The notes: a model not told the origin generated them from the sequence alone. A DNA stretch of 61,335 bases from Acetatifactor sp. (GCA_022511425.1 JAFLRO010000006.1:1-61335), one strand, 5' to 3'; shown: positions 1 through 8,943, numbered from the stretch's first letter. Translations and numbers: made by a program.

Positions 1-55
1 GGCAACACAAAAAAGTTTTATTTTTTTAATTGTCTACTTGACGGGTAGCACACCA
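1..55. repeat. Left arm of a perfect 55-bp terminal inverted repeat
   Basis: The first 55 bases are the exact reverse complement of the last 55 bases (61281-61335), and identity stops abruptly on the inner side. The inner part reads TGTCTACTTGACGGGTAGCA and looks like the end of an insertion sequence; the outer part is A/T-rich. No transposase is visible inside the window. A perfect repeat of exactly 55 bp, a common assembler k-mer length, suggests that the contig ends at two copies of one dispersed element. The element family is not identified. Confidence 0.85.
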
Positions 56-81
56 GAACGACAAGCCTTTTTTGATAAAAA

Positions 82-2085
82 TTATTTGAAATCTACCTTG
101 AGGCATCTGACAGCATTCAAAACGGCCAACACCATAACACCCACATCCGCAAAAATGGCAATCCACATGTTAGCAATACCAAATGCGCCCAGCACCAGGC
201 AGATAGCTTTGACAGCCAGAGCAAATACAATATTCTCATAAACAATGCGCAGGCATTTCCGGGAGATTCGGATAGCCAGGGCAAGTTTCATAGGATTATC
301 GTCCATGAGTACAATGTCTGCGGCTTCAATAGCAGCATCGGAACCTAAAGCACCCATAGCCACGCCAATGTCGGCCCTGGACAACACTGGGGCATCGTTG
401 ATACCATCGCCCACAAAGGCAAGATTTTCTCTGGGAGCTTTCTCACCCAGGAGCTTCTCTACTGCGTCCACCTTATCGGCCGGCAGTAATTCACTTTTCA
501 TCTCATCCAGTCCCAGCTGGGATGCCACATGCTCCGCCACTTTCACGCTGTCACCGGTGAGCATGACTGTCTTTTTCACGCCGGCAGCTTTTAGAGCCTT
601 GATAGCCTCTGCCGACTGCTCCTTCACCACATCTGAGATCAGAATGTAACCGCCGTATTTTCCATCCACTGCCACATGCACCACAGTACCGACCTCTGCA
701 GCTTCTTCACAGACAAGCCCCAGTTTTTTCATCAGCTTATCATTACCTGCCGCCACCTGTATACCGTCCACCAGGGCTGTAACACCATGACCGCTGATCT
801 CTTCCACATCCGCCACCCGCTCAATTGGTATTTCCTGACCATGAGCCTCCCTCAGACTCTTGCTGATGGGATGAGTGGAATAGCTCTCCGCGCAGGCGGC
901 ATATTCCAGTAACTGCCGGCTTGCCAAATCTCCGATACCAGCGTTGTTCGCAGCCGAATCTGCTTCTTCCATCCCATTTTGTGTTTTGCTCTCCCTCTTA
1001 AGGTCCTCCCCCTCCAGCCCCTGCCGAAATATCTCAGAAGGGTACACTCCCGTTACCTGAAACACACCTTTGGTCAGGGTACCTGTCTTGTCAAATACCA
1101 CATACTTTGCCTGTGCCAGCGCCTCCAGGTAATTGGAGCCTTTCACCAGGATGCCGCAAGCAGATGCGCCGCCGATACCGCCGAAAAAGCTCAGAGGTAT
1201 AGAGATGACCAGGGCACAGGGACAGCTGATAACAAGGAATGTCAATGCACGAATCACCCATGTGCTCCAGTTTGCCGGATTTCCCATGAGTAGATTTATC
1301 ACCGTAGGGATCAGGGCTAATGCCAGTGCGCTGTAACACACTGCCGGCGTATAGTACTTTGCAAACTTGGTGATAAAATTCTCGGTGCGGGCTTTCTTCA
1401 TGCTGGAATTTTCCACCAGGTCCAGAATCTTAGATACAGTAGATTCTCCAAACTCCTTTGTAGTACGAATCTTCAGAAGACCTGTCAAATTCACGCAGCC
1501 ACTGATGACTTCTTCTCCACTGTGAATGTCCCGAGGCACACTTTCCCCGGTAAGAGCGCTGGTATTCAGCGAGGAGGCACCCTCCACCACTATACCATCG
1601 ATAGGAACCTTCTCTCCGGGGCGCACCACAATGACACTACCTAACTCCACATCGTCGGGATCCACCTGTTCCAGTTGTCCGTTCTCATCCTCAATATTGG
1701 CATAGTCCGGTCGGATGTCCATGAGCGCTGTAATATTCCGACGGCTCTTTCCCACAGCCACCGCCTGAAACAGTTCTCCTATCTGGTAGAACAGCATAAC
1801 GGCAACCCCCTCTGCGAACTCGCCTTCCAAACCCTGGGATTCGTTATAGAGTCCCAGCAGCATGGCGCCCACAGTGGCTACAGCCATCAGAAAATTTTCA
1901 TCAAAGACTTCACCGTGAATAATACCCAACGCTGCCTTTCTCAATATGTCATAGCCAATCACAAGGTAGGGAATCAGATACAGTCCAAACCGCAGATATC
2001 CTTCCACCGGTACAAAGTGCAGTGCTACTGTCAATACGGCAGCAATGATAATCCTAAATAAAACCTTCTTCTGTTTCTTTGTCAT
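82..2085 (-). CDS. Heavy-metal P1B-type ATPase (Zn/Cd/Pb efflux type)
   Basis: A 667-residue inner-membrane pump that would use ATP to export divalent soft metals. Visible motifs are the actuator TGES (about 179-182), the transmembrane metal site CPC (about 288-290), the phosphorylated Asp in DKTGTLT (about 332), the HP of STHPISKSL, MLTGDS, and GDGINDAP (about 559). The last helix has FADVGVMVLA; an acidic residue here is typical of the Zn/Cd/Pb subgroup rather than copper pumps. The N-terminal HMA domain often seen in this family is absent and is supplied by the separate gene just upstream. The start at 2085 has AAGGGG 8 bases upstream; an earlier in-frame ATG at 2112 has no such site. It is second in a two-gene operon under an ArsR-like operator. 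The exact metal cannot be read from sequence. Confidence 0.93.
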   Translation of the reverse strand: MTKKQKKVLFRIIIAAVLTVALHFVPVEGYLRFGLYLIPYLVIGYDILRKAALGIIHGEVFDENFLMAVATVGAMLLGLYNESQGLEGEFAEGVAVMLFYQIGELFQAVAVGKSRRNITALMDIRPDYANIEDENGQLEQVDPDDVELGSVIVVRPGEKVPIDGIVVEGASSLNTSALTGESVPRDIHSGEEVISGCVNLTGLLKIRTTKEFGESTVSKILDLVENSSMKKARTENFITKFAKYYTPAVCYSALALALIPTVINLLMGNPANWSTWVIRALTFLVISCPCALVISIPLSFFGGIGGASACGILVKGSNYLEALAQAKYVVFDKTGTLTKGVFQVTGVYPSEIFRQGLEGEDLKRESKTQNGMEEADSAANNAGIGDLASRQLLEYAACAESYSTHPISKSLREAHGQEIPIERVADVEEISGHGVTALVDGIQVAAGNDKLMKKLGLVCEEAAEVGTVVHVAVDGKYGGYILISDVVKEQSAEAIKALKAAGVKKTVMLTGDSVKVAEHVASQLGLDEMKSELLPADKVDAVEKLLGEKAPRENLAFVGDGINDAPVLSRADIGVAMGALGSDAAIEAADIVLMDDNPMKLALAIRISRKCLRIVYENIVFALAVKAICLVLGAFGIANMWIAIFADVGVMVLAVLNAVRCLKVDFK

Positions 2086-2128
2086 ATTTACACCCCTTAC
2101 CCACTTTGGCATTAATTCAAAACATCAA

Positions 2129-2350
2129 TTAATCCAGGTATATTTCACAGTCACTCTCCACCTTCTTGCAGGCCTTCCTGACCGCTTCCATAACGTTCCT
2201 TACGTCAGCACCCTCCGCAAATTCCACCTTCATCTTCTGGGTCATAAAACTGACCGTAGCATCCTGAACGCCCTCCACCTTCTTTGCGGTGTCCTCCATC
2301 TTCAGCGCGCAGTTTGCGCAGTCCACTTCGATCTTGTAGGTCTTCTTCAT
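2129..2350 (-). CDS. Small HMA-domain metal chaperone
   Basis: A 73-residue cytoplasmic HMA (ferredoxin-like) protein with the metal-binding pair in VDCANCALK (Cys11 and Cys14). It lacks the Met-Thr usually found before the first Cys of copper chaperones. It lies 43 bp upstream of the P-type ATPase, in the same direction, and probably hands metal to it in place of a fused HMA domain. The start at 2350 has AGGAGG 8 bases upstream; upstream in-frame ATGs have no fitting ribosome site. The gene follows directly on the promoter and operator at 2424-2476. Confidence 0.85.
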   Translation of the reverse strand: MKKTYKIEVDCANCALKMEDTAKKVEGVQDATVSFMTQKMKVEFAEGADVRNVMEAVRKACKKVESDCEIYLD

Positions 2351-2423
2351 TGTCATTTCCTCCTCTTTTTCTCTCAGGTCACTTATAGATGCAAATGATT
2401 TGCATTTCACATTTTGATTCGTT

Positions 2424-2445
2424 CATATGAACTAATGTTCATATG
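2424..2445. promoter_or_regulatory. ArsR/SmtB-family-like operator
   Basis: Perfect inverted repeat with 9-base arms CATATGAAC and GTTCATATG separated by 4 bases. The arms closely resemble known CadC/CzrA/SmtB operators (ATATGAAC-type half sites). It lies immediately downstream of the -10 box, over the expected transcription start, a typical place for a metal-released repressor. No ArsR-type gene is in the window, so the repressor must be encoded elsewhere. Confidence 0.85.
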
Positions 2446-2448
2446 TGT

Positions 2449-2476
2449 ATCATACCATATTTTGATTTATTGTCAA
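2449..2476 (-). promoter_or_regulatory. Sigma-A promoter of the metal efflux operon
   Basis: On the minus strand there is a perfect -35 TTGACA (2471-2476) and a -10 TATGAT (2449-2454) with a 16-bp spacer. It reads into the HMA gene and ATPase and abuts the operator. Confidence 0.87.
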
Positions 2477-2546
2477 TACAGAAATTTATAGAATCAGAAA
2501 AGAAATAGGATATACAGGAGGTTGCAAGTGACAGTTTTGGGAGACA

Positions 2547-2583
2547 GGCACCGGAGCATACCCACCACCCGGTGCCGTCACTC
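2547..2583. repeat. Short relative of the 30-kb palindromic element, with hairpin
   Basis: On the minus strand, bases 2583-2554 match 25 of 30 positions of 30428-30457, the left arm of the long palindromic element (shared core GGGTATGCTC). Here the arm folds on itself: GGCACCGG (2547-2554) pairs perfectly with CCGGTGCC (2569-2576). It lies about 80 bp downstream of the clpX stop and could help end that transcript, although no T-run follows. The rest of 2477-2658 holds nothing else I can support. Confidence 0.6.
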
Positions 2584-2658
2584 GCTACGCCCAACATAAA
2601 AACAGCAGCCCATGACAAATGCCATAAACCGCTGTTCACATTCCACTGCACTCAATGC

Positions 2659-4188
2659 TCAGACACCGGCCACCGCATCTCCGGAGACTTCCTTCAAATC
2701 CTCCATGCGATCCACCAGCAAATTACTCCGAATATCAATCACAGGCCCCCCGTTACCCTCAATATATTCCTTGGTAATAACCACTCTGCCAATATTCTCA
2801 TCCTTCGGAATCTCATACATAATATCCAGCATAAATTCCTCGATAATAGAGCGAAGGGCTCTGGCTCCGGTATCTCTCTTCAGGGCTTTCTCAGCAATGG
2901 CCTCCAGCGCTCCGTCAGTGAACTCCAGCTTCACCTCGTCCAGCTCCAACAGTTTCTGATATTGCTTTAGAATGGCATTCTTAGGCTCCTTCAGAATCTT
3001 CACCATCATCTCTTGGGTCAGACCTTCCAGGGCATAGATAACGGGCAGACGACCGATAAACTCAGGAATCATGCCAAATTTCCGAATATCCTCCACCGTC
3101 ACCTTGGAGAGGATGTTCTTATCCTTGTCGTATTTATCCTTTAATTCCGAGTTGAAGCCGATGGAAGCGGACTTAGTCAACCGCTCTTTGATAATATCCT
3201 CAAGGTCGGGAAACGCACCGCCGCATATAAAGAGGATGTTACGGGTATTCACCGTTGCCAGGGGAACCATGGCATTCTTACTGTTGGCCCCCACGGGCAC
3301 CTCCACCTCCGCGCCTTCCAGAAGCTTCAACATCCCCTGCTGAACGCTCTCCCCACTGACATCACGGGTATTGGTATTCTTCTTTTTTGCAATCTTGTCT
3401 ATCTCGTCGATAAAGATGATACCCTGTTCTGCTTTCTCTACATCATTATCTGCTGCTGCCAACAGCTTAGACACTACGGACTCGATATCATCGCCTATAT
3501 AACCTGCCTCGGTCAGGGATGTAGCGTCTGCGATAGCCAGAGGCACATCCAAAAGACGTGCCAGGGTTTTCACAAGATATGTCTTCCCACAGCCGGTGGG
3601 ACCGATCATCAACATATTAGACTTCTCGATTTCAATATCATCCATGGTGCCGGTCGCAACACGCTTATAATGATTATATACAGCTACGGAAATTACCTTT
3701 TTCGCGTGCTCCTGTCCAACCACATATTCATCCAGACTGGCTTTTATCTTATGAGGTGCGGGAATATTCTTTATGTTCAGGACAGGTTCCTGACCTTCCT
3801 TCTTTTTCTTCTTTTTCAATTTCTGCTTGTTAGGGATGCCACCATCTCCCTGAAGATCCGCCAGATTCACAAAGCTGATATTGGGAAAGCCCCCCTGTCT
3901 GGTAAGCTGATCCAGTTCACTCTGAAAGTTAGGATTGTTCAGCATTCCCTGGTAATCAAACTGGCTCACCGTCTCCATTGTCTTGTGCATGCAATCGTTG
4001 CAGACACAGATATTATTTGGCAGCTTGAACATCCTTCCGGTCTTGCTCTCCGGCCTGCGGCAGATGAAGCAGACATCCTCGTATTCATTGTTGCTGCTCT
4101 TACCCGCTTTTTTAGTGCTGGAAGCATCATGGTCTTCCGTCAGCTTCTCCTCATCTGCTTCATTTTCCTGATCGTATCTGTCTGACAT
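2659..4188 (-). CDS. clpX: ClpX-like AAA+ unfoldase, atypical paralogue
   Basis: A 509-residue ATPase that would unfold proteins and feed them to ClpP. Visible parts in order: a C4 zinc domain (CFIC at about 40-43, CNDC at about 63-66), a long Lys-rich linker (about 120-145), Walker A GPTGCGKT (about 196), pore loop GYIG (about 229), Walker B IIFIDEID (about 257), the ClpP-docking tripeptide IGF (about 343), and the sensor region TGARALRS. It is about 90 residues longer than common ClpX. The RKH pore loop found in ordinary ClpX just before NILFICGGAF is replaced by an ANSKNAM stretch, so substrate choice probably differs. The start at 4188 is chosen because GGAG lies 6 bases upstream; ATGs at 4227 and 4200 have poor sites. 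It is a single-gene unit with its own promoter. Whether a second, ordinary clpX exists cannot be seen here. Confidence 0.9.
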   Translation of the reverse strand: MSDRYDQENEADEEKLTEDHDASSTKKAGKSSNNEYEDVCFICRRPESKTGRMFKLPNNICVCNDCMHKTMETVSQFDYQGMLNNPNFQSELDQLTRQGGFPNISFVNLADLQGDGGIPNKQKLKKKKKKEGQEPVLNIKNIPAPHKIKASLDEYVVGQEHAKKVISVAVYNHYKRVATGTMDDIEIEKSNMLMIGPTGCGKTYLVKTLARLLDVPLAIADATSLTEAGYIGDDIESVVSKLLAAADNDVEKAEQGIIFIDEIDKIAKKKNTNTRDVSGESVQQGMLKLLEGAEVEVPVGANSKNAMVPLATVNTRNILFICGGAFPDLEDIIKERLTKSASIGFNSELKDKYDKDKNILSKVTVEDIRKFGMIPEFIGRLPVIYALEGLTQEMMVKILKEPKNAILKQYQKLLELDEVKLEFTDGALEAIAEKALKRDTGARALRSIIEEFMLDIMYEIPKDENIGRVVITKEYIEGNGGPVIDIRSNLLVDRMEDLKEVSGDAVAGV

Positions 4189-4248
4189 ATATTTCTCCAT
4201 TTCTGCTGCCGAAATGTCTCCCGGCATCCTGTGTTATGACCTGATATG

Positions 4249-4277
4249 AGTATACTTTAATTTGTGTTCCAACACAA
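4249..4277 (-). promoter_or_regulatory. clpX promoter with overlapping palindrome
   Basis: The minus strand has -35 TTGTGT (4272-4277), a 17-bp spacer and -10 TATACT (4249-4254). The -35 lies inside a perfect palindrome, TTGTGTT and AACACAA arms around a 2-base centre (4262-4277), a plausible repressor site. It does not look like CtsR or CIRCE sites. Confidence 0.7.
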
Positions 4278-4297
4278 GTGAAGTTTTTCTAAACATA

Positions 4298-4332
4298 AAA
4301 TCCCGGGAGAACTGTCCGTCCACCCGGGATTT
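4298..4332 (-). terminator. Intrinsic terminator after htrA
   Basis: A perfect 10-bp stem (AAATCCCGGG at 4298-4307, CCCGGGATTT at 4323-4332) lies 28 bp beyond the htrA stop, with T-rich bases after it on the minus strand. The A/T-rich flanks on both sides mean it may work in both directions. Confidence 0.75.
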
Positions 4333-4360
4333 ATAACCATATATTATGACAGCTCGACAC

Positions 4361-5965
4361 TTACGGTCTCCGCCCCAGAGTAATCTCCAGTTCAACGGAT
4401 CTGTACTCACCGTCTATAATCCGCTTTATTGTCATCTTCACTGTCTCACCGGCACGGTAATATTCCATTGCATTGGTCAGCTCGACAGTAGAAGATATCC
4501 TTTGACCGTCAAAGCTCACAATGATGTCACCATGCAAGAGTCCCGCCTCTGCTGCTGCAGAATCCTCATCAACGCTGCGTACATACGCGCCCTGAGGCAT
4601 ACCATACAACTGCGCGGTAGTGGCATCCAAAGCTTGAAGCCGAATGCCCAGGTAACCTCTCTCGCTCTCTGTCACCTTCTGTTCCCTGGTCTGTCGATCC
4701 ATCAACTCTGCAATAATAGGACTGGCTGATGTGATGGGAATGGCATAACCCATACCCTCCACGTAGGTGCCGCCAATCTTGCTGGAGTTGATGCCGATCA
4801 CTTCACCCTTCATGTTTAGGAGTGCACCGCCGGAGTTACCGGGGTTGATAGCTGCATCCGTCTGAATGAAGATACCTGTGGAACCATCGTCAAAAGTGAG
4901 TTCTCTGGCAAGGGCGCTGACCATACCACCAGATACGGACTGACCGTAGCCCAGTGCATTTCCAATAGCGATCACCTGCTCACCCAGCTCCAAATTGTCA
5001 CTGTTTCCAAGAGTCGCAATGGTAATAGCCCCTTTCGTATCCTCAGACAGCTTAGAGAGACGAACAGCAATCACAGCCAGATCCATGTCAGCATCCAGGC
5101 CCTTGATAACTGCTTCTGCCGTAGATCCGTCAATGAAAGTGATTTCCAAACTGTTGGTTCCTTCTACCACATGGTTATTTGTGACAATTAACAGCTCTTC
5201 GTCCTTCTGTGCCACAATAATGCCCGATCCGCTGTATGCCACTGGCGTGGTGTAGGTCTGCCCCCAAAAGGACTGAGTTTCTGTACTGTTGTTGATGATG
5301 GAGACCATGGCCGGCATCACCTGTTTTACCACATTGGAAGCATCTGTCAGTGAATAAGAGACCTGATTTACAAAGCCATATTTCGATAGCTCGTCCTGAA
5401 TCGCCTGGCGCAAATCCGGGGACAATACCACACTATCTCCGGATGCGGCCTTCATCTGTTGGTCCTGTTCCTGTTGATTCTGCTCCAGTTGATCCTGTTC
5501 ATCCTGATAGTTCAGCTGCCCGATGCCAAGTTGAACCGCATAGAACCCAAGTCCTGCAAATAATCCAAAACACAGCCCCAGACTAACGCTCAGAACAAAT
5601 TTGCGGAAGATGCCGCTTTTCTTTTTGGGACTATCTTCATCTGCACTTCCCTTCTTTGTTCTCACAGCCTTTTCAATCTGTGGAGAGGAGACCTTGCTAC
5701 CGTTATCTGTCGACTTTACCGGCTCCGGCTTTACGGGGCCGGGCGATGAAATATAATCGAAATATGTGCTGGCTCCTGCCCCCGCACTTTCTGTTCCGAT
5801 GGTTTCTGTCACTGAACATTTTTCCACCGGTTGTGGTTCTGTCGATTGCAATTCTACCGATTGTGGTCCTGCAGGTTGCTGTTCCACCAGCTGTGCTTCC
5901 ATCGGTTGCAATTCTGCTGACTGATTCATGTTGTTCTGACCAGTTATCATTTCATTTTCGTACAT
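4361..5965 (-). CDS. HtrA/DegP-like membrane serine protease
   Basis: A 534-residue trypsin-fold quality-control protease of the cell envelope. An N-terminal cytoplasmic tail rich in Gln, Pro and Val (repeats like QPVE) precedes one membrane helix at about 122-148; the protease domain is outside. The catalytic triad is visible: His265 in TNNHVVEG, Asp295 in DMDLAVIAV, and Ser378 in NPGNSGGALL. A PDZ domain follows (about 440-530; GYLGIRLQ, GLLHGDIIVSFDG). Length and order match HtrA-type proteins of Firmicutes. The start at 5965 has AGAGG 8 bases upstream. A possible -10 TATACT lies at 6019-6024 on the minus strand, without a good -35. A clear terminator follows the gene. Confidence 0.93.
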   Translation of the reverse strand: MYENEMITGQNNMNQSAELQPMEAQLVEQQPAGPQSVELQSTEPQPVEKCSVTETIGTESAGAGASTYFDYISSPGPVKPEPVKSTDNGSKVSSPQIEKAVRTKKGSADEDSPKKKSGIFRKFVLSVSLGLCFGLFAGLGFYAVQLGIGQLNYQDEQDQLEQNQQEQDQQMKAASGDSVVLSPDLRQAIQDELSKYGFVNQVSYSLTDASNVVKQVMPAMVSIINNSTETQSFWGQTYTTPVAYSGSGIIVAQKDEELLIVTNNHVVEGTNSLEITFIDGSTAEAVIKGLDADMDLAVIAVRLSKLSEDTKGAITIATLGNSDNLELGEQVIAIGNALGYGQSVSGGMVSALARELTFDDGSTGIFIQTDAAINPGNSGGALLNMKGEVIGINSSKIGGTYVEGMGYAIPITSASPIIAELMDRQTREQKVTESERGYLGIRLQALDATTAQLYGMPQGAYVRSVDEDSAAAEAGLLHGDIIVSFDGQRISSTVELTNAMEYYRAGETVKMTIKRIIDGEYRSVELEITLGRRP

Positions 5966-6083
5966 AATGATTACCTCTTTTCTTATATCAAAGTTGTTTT
6001 GTTCTCTTTATGTACATCAGTATATCCGCCATTTGTGAAAAAATTGTGTTTCGTTTATGAAGTGATTGTGAAAAAATTTTTTA

Positions 6084-7910
6084 TCACTCAACAGTTACTG
6101 ATTTTGCCAAATTCCTTGGCTTATCAACATCACATCCCCTGCCCACTGCCACATAGTAGGCAAATAGCTGAAGGGGGATAATAGCCAGAGAGTTGGAGAA
6201 GCAGGGAATGGTCTCCGGGATATACACCACATAGTCAGCAGCTTTCTCAATTGCCTTATTTTCCTCGTTTGTCACCGCCATTACAAAGGCTCCTCGAGCC
6301 TTTACTTCCACCATGTTGCTGATAGTTTTTTGGTACAACTCTTGCTGAGTAGACAACGCAACTACAAGAGTACCCTCTTCAATCAGGGAAATGGTGCCAT
6401 GCTTCAGCTCTCCCGCAGCATAAGCCTCAGAGTGAATATAGGAAATCTCCTTCAGCTTCAGTGAGCCCTCCAGTGAGATGGCATAGTCAATTCCTCTTCC
6501 GATAAAGAAGATATCCCGGGCGCCGAGATAACGGTTTGCAAAATGTTGAATCTTCTGCTTCTGACCAAGTAGTAGTTCAATCTGATCAGGCAAGCACTTT
6601 AGATTAGCCAACAGCTCCTGGAATTTCGCCTCATCCACGGTTCCCCTGAGCTTTGCCAGCTTCATAGCGAGCAGATACAGTGCCACAAGCTGTGCACTGT
6701 AAGCCTTGGTGGTAGCCACTGCAATCTCGGGGCCAGCCCAGGTATACAGGCAGGAATCCGCCTCACGGGCGATAGAACTTCCAACTACGTTCACGATACC
6801 CAACACCTTGAACCCTCTGGCCTTGGATTCCCGCAAAGCTGCCAGCGTATCAGCAGTCTCGCCGGACTGGCTGATGACAATGACCATGGAGCCTTCCTCC
6901 AAAATGGGATTCCGATAGCGGAACTCACTGGCCACATCCACCTCCACTGGTATCCGCGCAAGGTCCTCCAGCACATATTTTCCCGTTACGCCGGCGTGGT
7001 AAGCGGAACCGCAGGCAACAATATGTATCTTTCGGATGCCCTTCAATTCCTCATCTGTCATTTTCAGCTCTTCTATGACAATATCATTGTTTTGTATTCT
7101 GGGGGAAATGGTATCCGAGATAGTCTTTGGCTGCTCATACATTTCCTTCAGCATAAAATGCTCATACCCGGCCTTCTCCGCCGCATCCGCATCCCAGTCA
7201 ATGGTCACTGCCTCTTTCTTCAGTTCTTCCTGATCCACAGAAAAGAATTTAAGACCATTAGACTTCAGGACCGCCACCTCCTGATTATCCATATAGAAAA
7301 CCGTCCTGGTATACTTCAGGATCGCAGGCACATCCGAAGCGATAAAACATCCCGTTTCGTTTTGACCCACAATCAGCGGACTGTCTTTTCTGGCCGCATA
7401 AATCTCGTCAGGAAAATCCGCAAAAAGAATACCCAGAGCATAGGATCCCTCCACACGATGGAGTACCTTAGTGATTGCCTCCAGAGGATTTCCCCTATAA
7501 TAATAATCCAGCAAGTGCGCCAGAACCTCTGTGTCCGTCTCGGATTGGAACTCATATCCTTTGTCTGTCATCTTTCTTTTCAGAGGAATATAGTTCTCAA
7601 TAATGCCATTGTGCACCACGGCAATCGTGCCTTCATTGTTGACATGAGGATGGGCATTCCTGTCGTTAGGTGCACCGTGAGTGGCCCATCTGGTATGTCC
7701 GATTCCGGAGACACCGGGCATGGACTCGCCTCCTCTGGTCTGATTCTCCAGCACCTTCAGACGCCCTGTAGCTTTCTGGGTCTGAATGGCCTTGCCGTCA
7801 AACACAGCCATCCCCGCCGAGTCATAGCCCCTGTACTCCAGTTTTGCCAGTCCATCCAAGATGATAGGAGCCGCCTGCTCTCTGCCAATATAGCCTACGA
7901 TACCGCACAT
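6084..7910 (-). CDS. glmS: Glutamine-fructose-6-phosphate aminotransferase (isomerizing)
   Basis: A 608-residue cytoplasmic enzyme making glucosamine-6-phosphate from fructose-6-phosphate and glutamine, the entry to UDP-GlcNAc for wall and surface glycans. It begins MCGIVGYIG; Cys2 is the nucleophile of the class II amidotransferase domain (about 1-220). Two SIS sugar-isomerase domains follow (SQSGETADT; GRGIDYAISLEGSLKLKE), and it ends NLAKSVTVE with the conserved Lys. Length is normal. GGAGG lies just upstream of the ATG. The glycosyltransferase gene ends only 56 bp upstream, so the glmS ribozyme often found before this gene in Firmicutes does not fit and is absent. An A/T palindrome directly after the stop (about 6063-6090) is a weak terminator candidate. 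Confidence 0.97.
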   Translation of the reverse strand: MCGIVGYIGREQAAPIILDGLAKLEYRGYDSAGMAVFDGKAIQTQKATGRLKVLENQTRGGESMPGVSGIGHTRWATHGAPNDRNAHPHVNNEGTIAVVHNGIIENYIPLKRKMTDKGYEFQSETDTEVLAHLLDYYYRGNPLEAITKVLHRVEGSYALGILFADFPDEIYAARKDSPLIVGQNETGCFIASDVPAILKYTRTVFYMDNQEVAVLKSNGLKFFSVDQEELKKEAVTIDWDADAAEKAGYEHFMLKEMYEQPKTISDTISPRIQNNDIVIEELKMTDEELKGIRKIHIVACGSAYHAGVTGKYVLEDLARIPVEVDVASEFRYRNPILEEGSMVIVISQSGETADTLAALRESKARGFKVLGIVNVVGSSIAREADSCLYTWAGPEIAVATTKAYSAQLVALYLLAMKLAKLRGTVDEAKFQELLANLKCLPDQIELLLGQKQKIQHFANRYLGARDIFFIGRGIDYAISLEGSLKLKEISYIHSEAYAAGELKHGTISLIEEGTLVVALSTQQELYQKTISNMVEVKARGAFVMAVTNEENKAIEKAADYVVYIPETIPCFSNSLAIIPLQLFAYYVAVGRGCDVDKPRNLAKSVTVE

Positions 7911-7966
7911 AATATCCTCCGTTCTGCCCCATATTCAGGGCATCACCATATAATCTGAACTATTGC

Positions 7967-8899
7967 CTATGCCTGCTTCCAGTACTCTCTGTTACAGGTA
8001 AGCGCCAACACCCATTTCCTGGGAAGCCTCCTGTAATGTCTTCCCAAAAGGTAACCTGCATATTTAAATCCGCACTGCACGCAAAATTTTGGAAATCTGT
8101 ACAGCTGTCTTTTTGCTTTCAACTGTCTCCAGGCTTCCTTTACCAGCTTTTTTCCCTCAGATTCGGAAGCCACCCCACCAAAGACCTCCGGATGATCTGC
8201 CTGGGAAACACCCAAATCAAAATTCCGCCTTAGCTGCTGCAGGTTCGTATAATTATGAGAATGTACCACCCTGGCTCCGGCACAATAAGCAATTCCGTAC
8301 CCTGCTTTCACTGCCCCGGCAGCATAGATCATATCCTCGTTAAATATAGTATGCCTGATAAATCCGCCCAATTCATCATAGACATCCCTGCGGTAAGCGG
8401 CACACACATTGGAGCAGAAAAAAGTCTTGATGCCCAGTTTTTTCAGATCTGCTTCCGTCTTTACGCAGGATTTCTTCGGATAATTAAAAGATCTGGAGAT
8501 TCGCTCCAGTTCATCGGAGTTCTTTGACGGCAGCTGTCTGGCATATGCCACCGCAACATTGCCGGTAAGGCTCTCGACCAGCCTTTCCACTAATGTATTA
8601 TCTACGGGCATGGCATCCTGGGTCATAGTTATAAATATTTCCGCATCCGAGTGTTTTACTCCCTCATGCCTGGTTCCGCCGTGGTCAAACTCCCGTTTTG
8701 AGAGATGCCAGACTTTTGTATTGCGGTACTTCTCTATGAACATGGTATTGTCGTCGCATATCAGCTGCTTAAAATATTTTTCCTCTGTGTTCATCAAAAT
8801 AATATTTTGAACAGCCACGGTCTGATTCTCCAGCCTTTCTAAAAGAGAAAACAGCTCCATCCCCGGCCGGTATACAGGAATAATCACATCAACCTTCAC
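7967..8899 (-). CDS. GT2 glycosyltransferase, rhamnosyltransferase-like
   Basis: A 310-residue cytoplasmic GT-A enzyme. It starts with the family 2 beta strand VDVIIPVYRPG and has the nucleotide-binding segment around residues 90-105 (FITMTQDAMPVD, where a QDA replaces the usual DxD). The acceptor part has GGFIRHTIFNEDMIYA and ends with VVHSHNY. This pattern matches dTDP-rhamnosyl transferases of polysaccharide clusters, which agrees with the rml genes in the window. It uses a GTG start. It lies between an LCP terminator and glmS and is probably co-transcribed with glmS. The actual sugar and linkage cannot be read. Confidence 0.8.
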   Translation of the reverse strand: MKVDVIIPVYRPGMELFSLLERLENQTVAVQNIILMNTEEKYFKQLICDDNTMFIEKYRNTKVWHLSKREFDHGGTRHEGVKHSDAEIFITMTQDAMPVDNTLVERLVESLTGNVAVAYARQLPSKNSDELERISRSFNYPKKSCVKTEADLKKLGIKTFFCSNVCAAYRRDVYDELGGFIRHTIFNEDMIYAAGAVKAGYGIAYCAGARVVHSHNYTNLQQLRRNFDLGVSQADHPEVFGGVASESEGKKLVKEAWRQLKAKRQLYRFPKFCVQCGFKYAGYLLGRHYRRLPRKWVLALTCNREYWKQA

Positions 8900-8943
8900 T
8901 TTTTCACCAATCCTGCCGCTTCTGCGGACTTACATTATAAGAA

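Noticed and set aside
2439-2651. 70-codon open frame upstream of the HMA gene
   Set aside because: It overlaps the strong promoter of the metal operon and the short palindromic element; no ribosome site.
6996-7958. Long open frame on the plus strand, antisense to glmS
   Set aside because: It has no ribosome site or recognisable domain and lies opposite a strongly conserved enzyme; it is a codon-bias shadow.
7911-7966. glmS ribozyme upstream of glmS
   Set aside because: Only 56 bases separate glmS from the preceding gene, too short for the ribozyme core.
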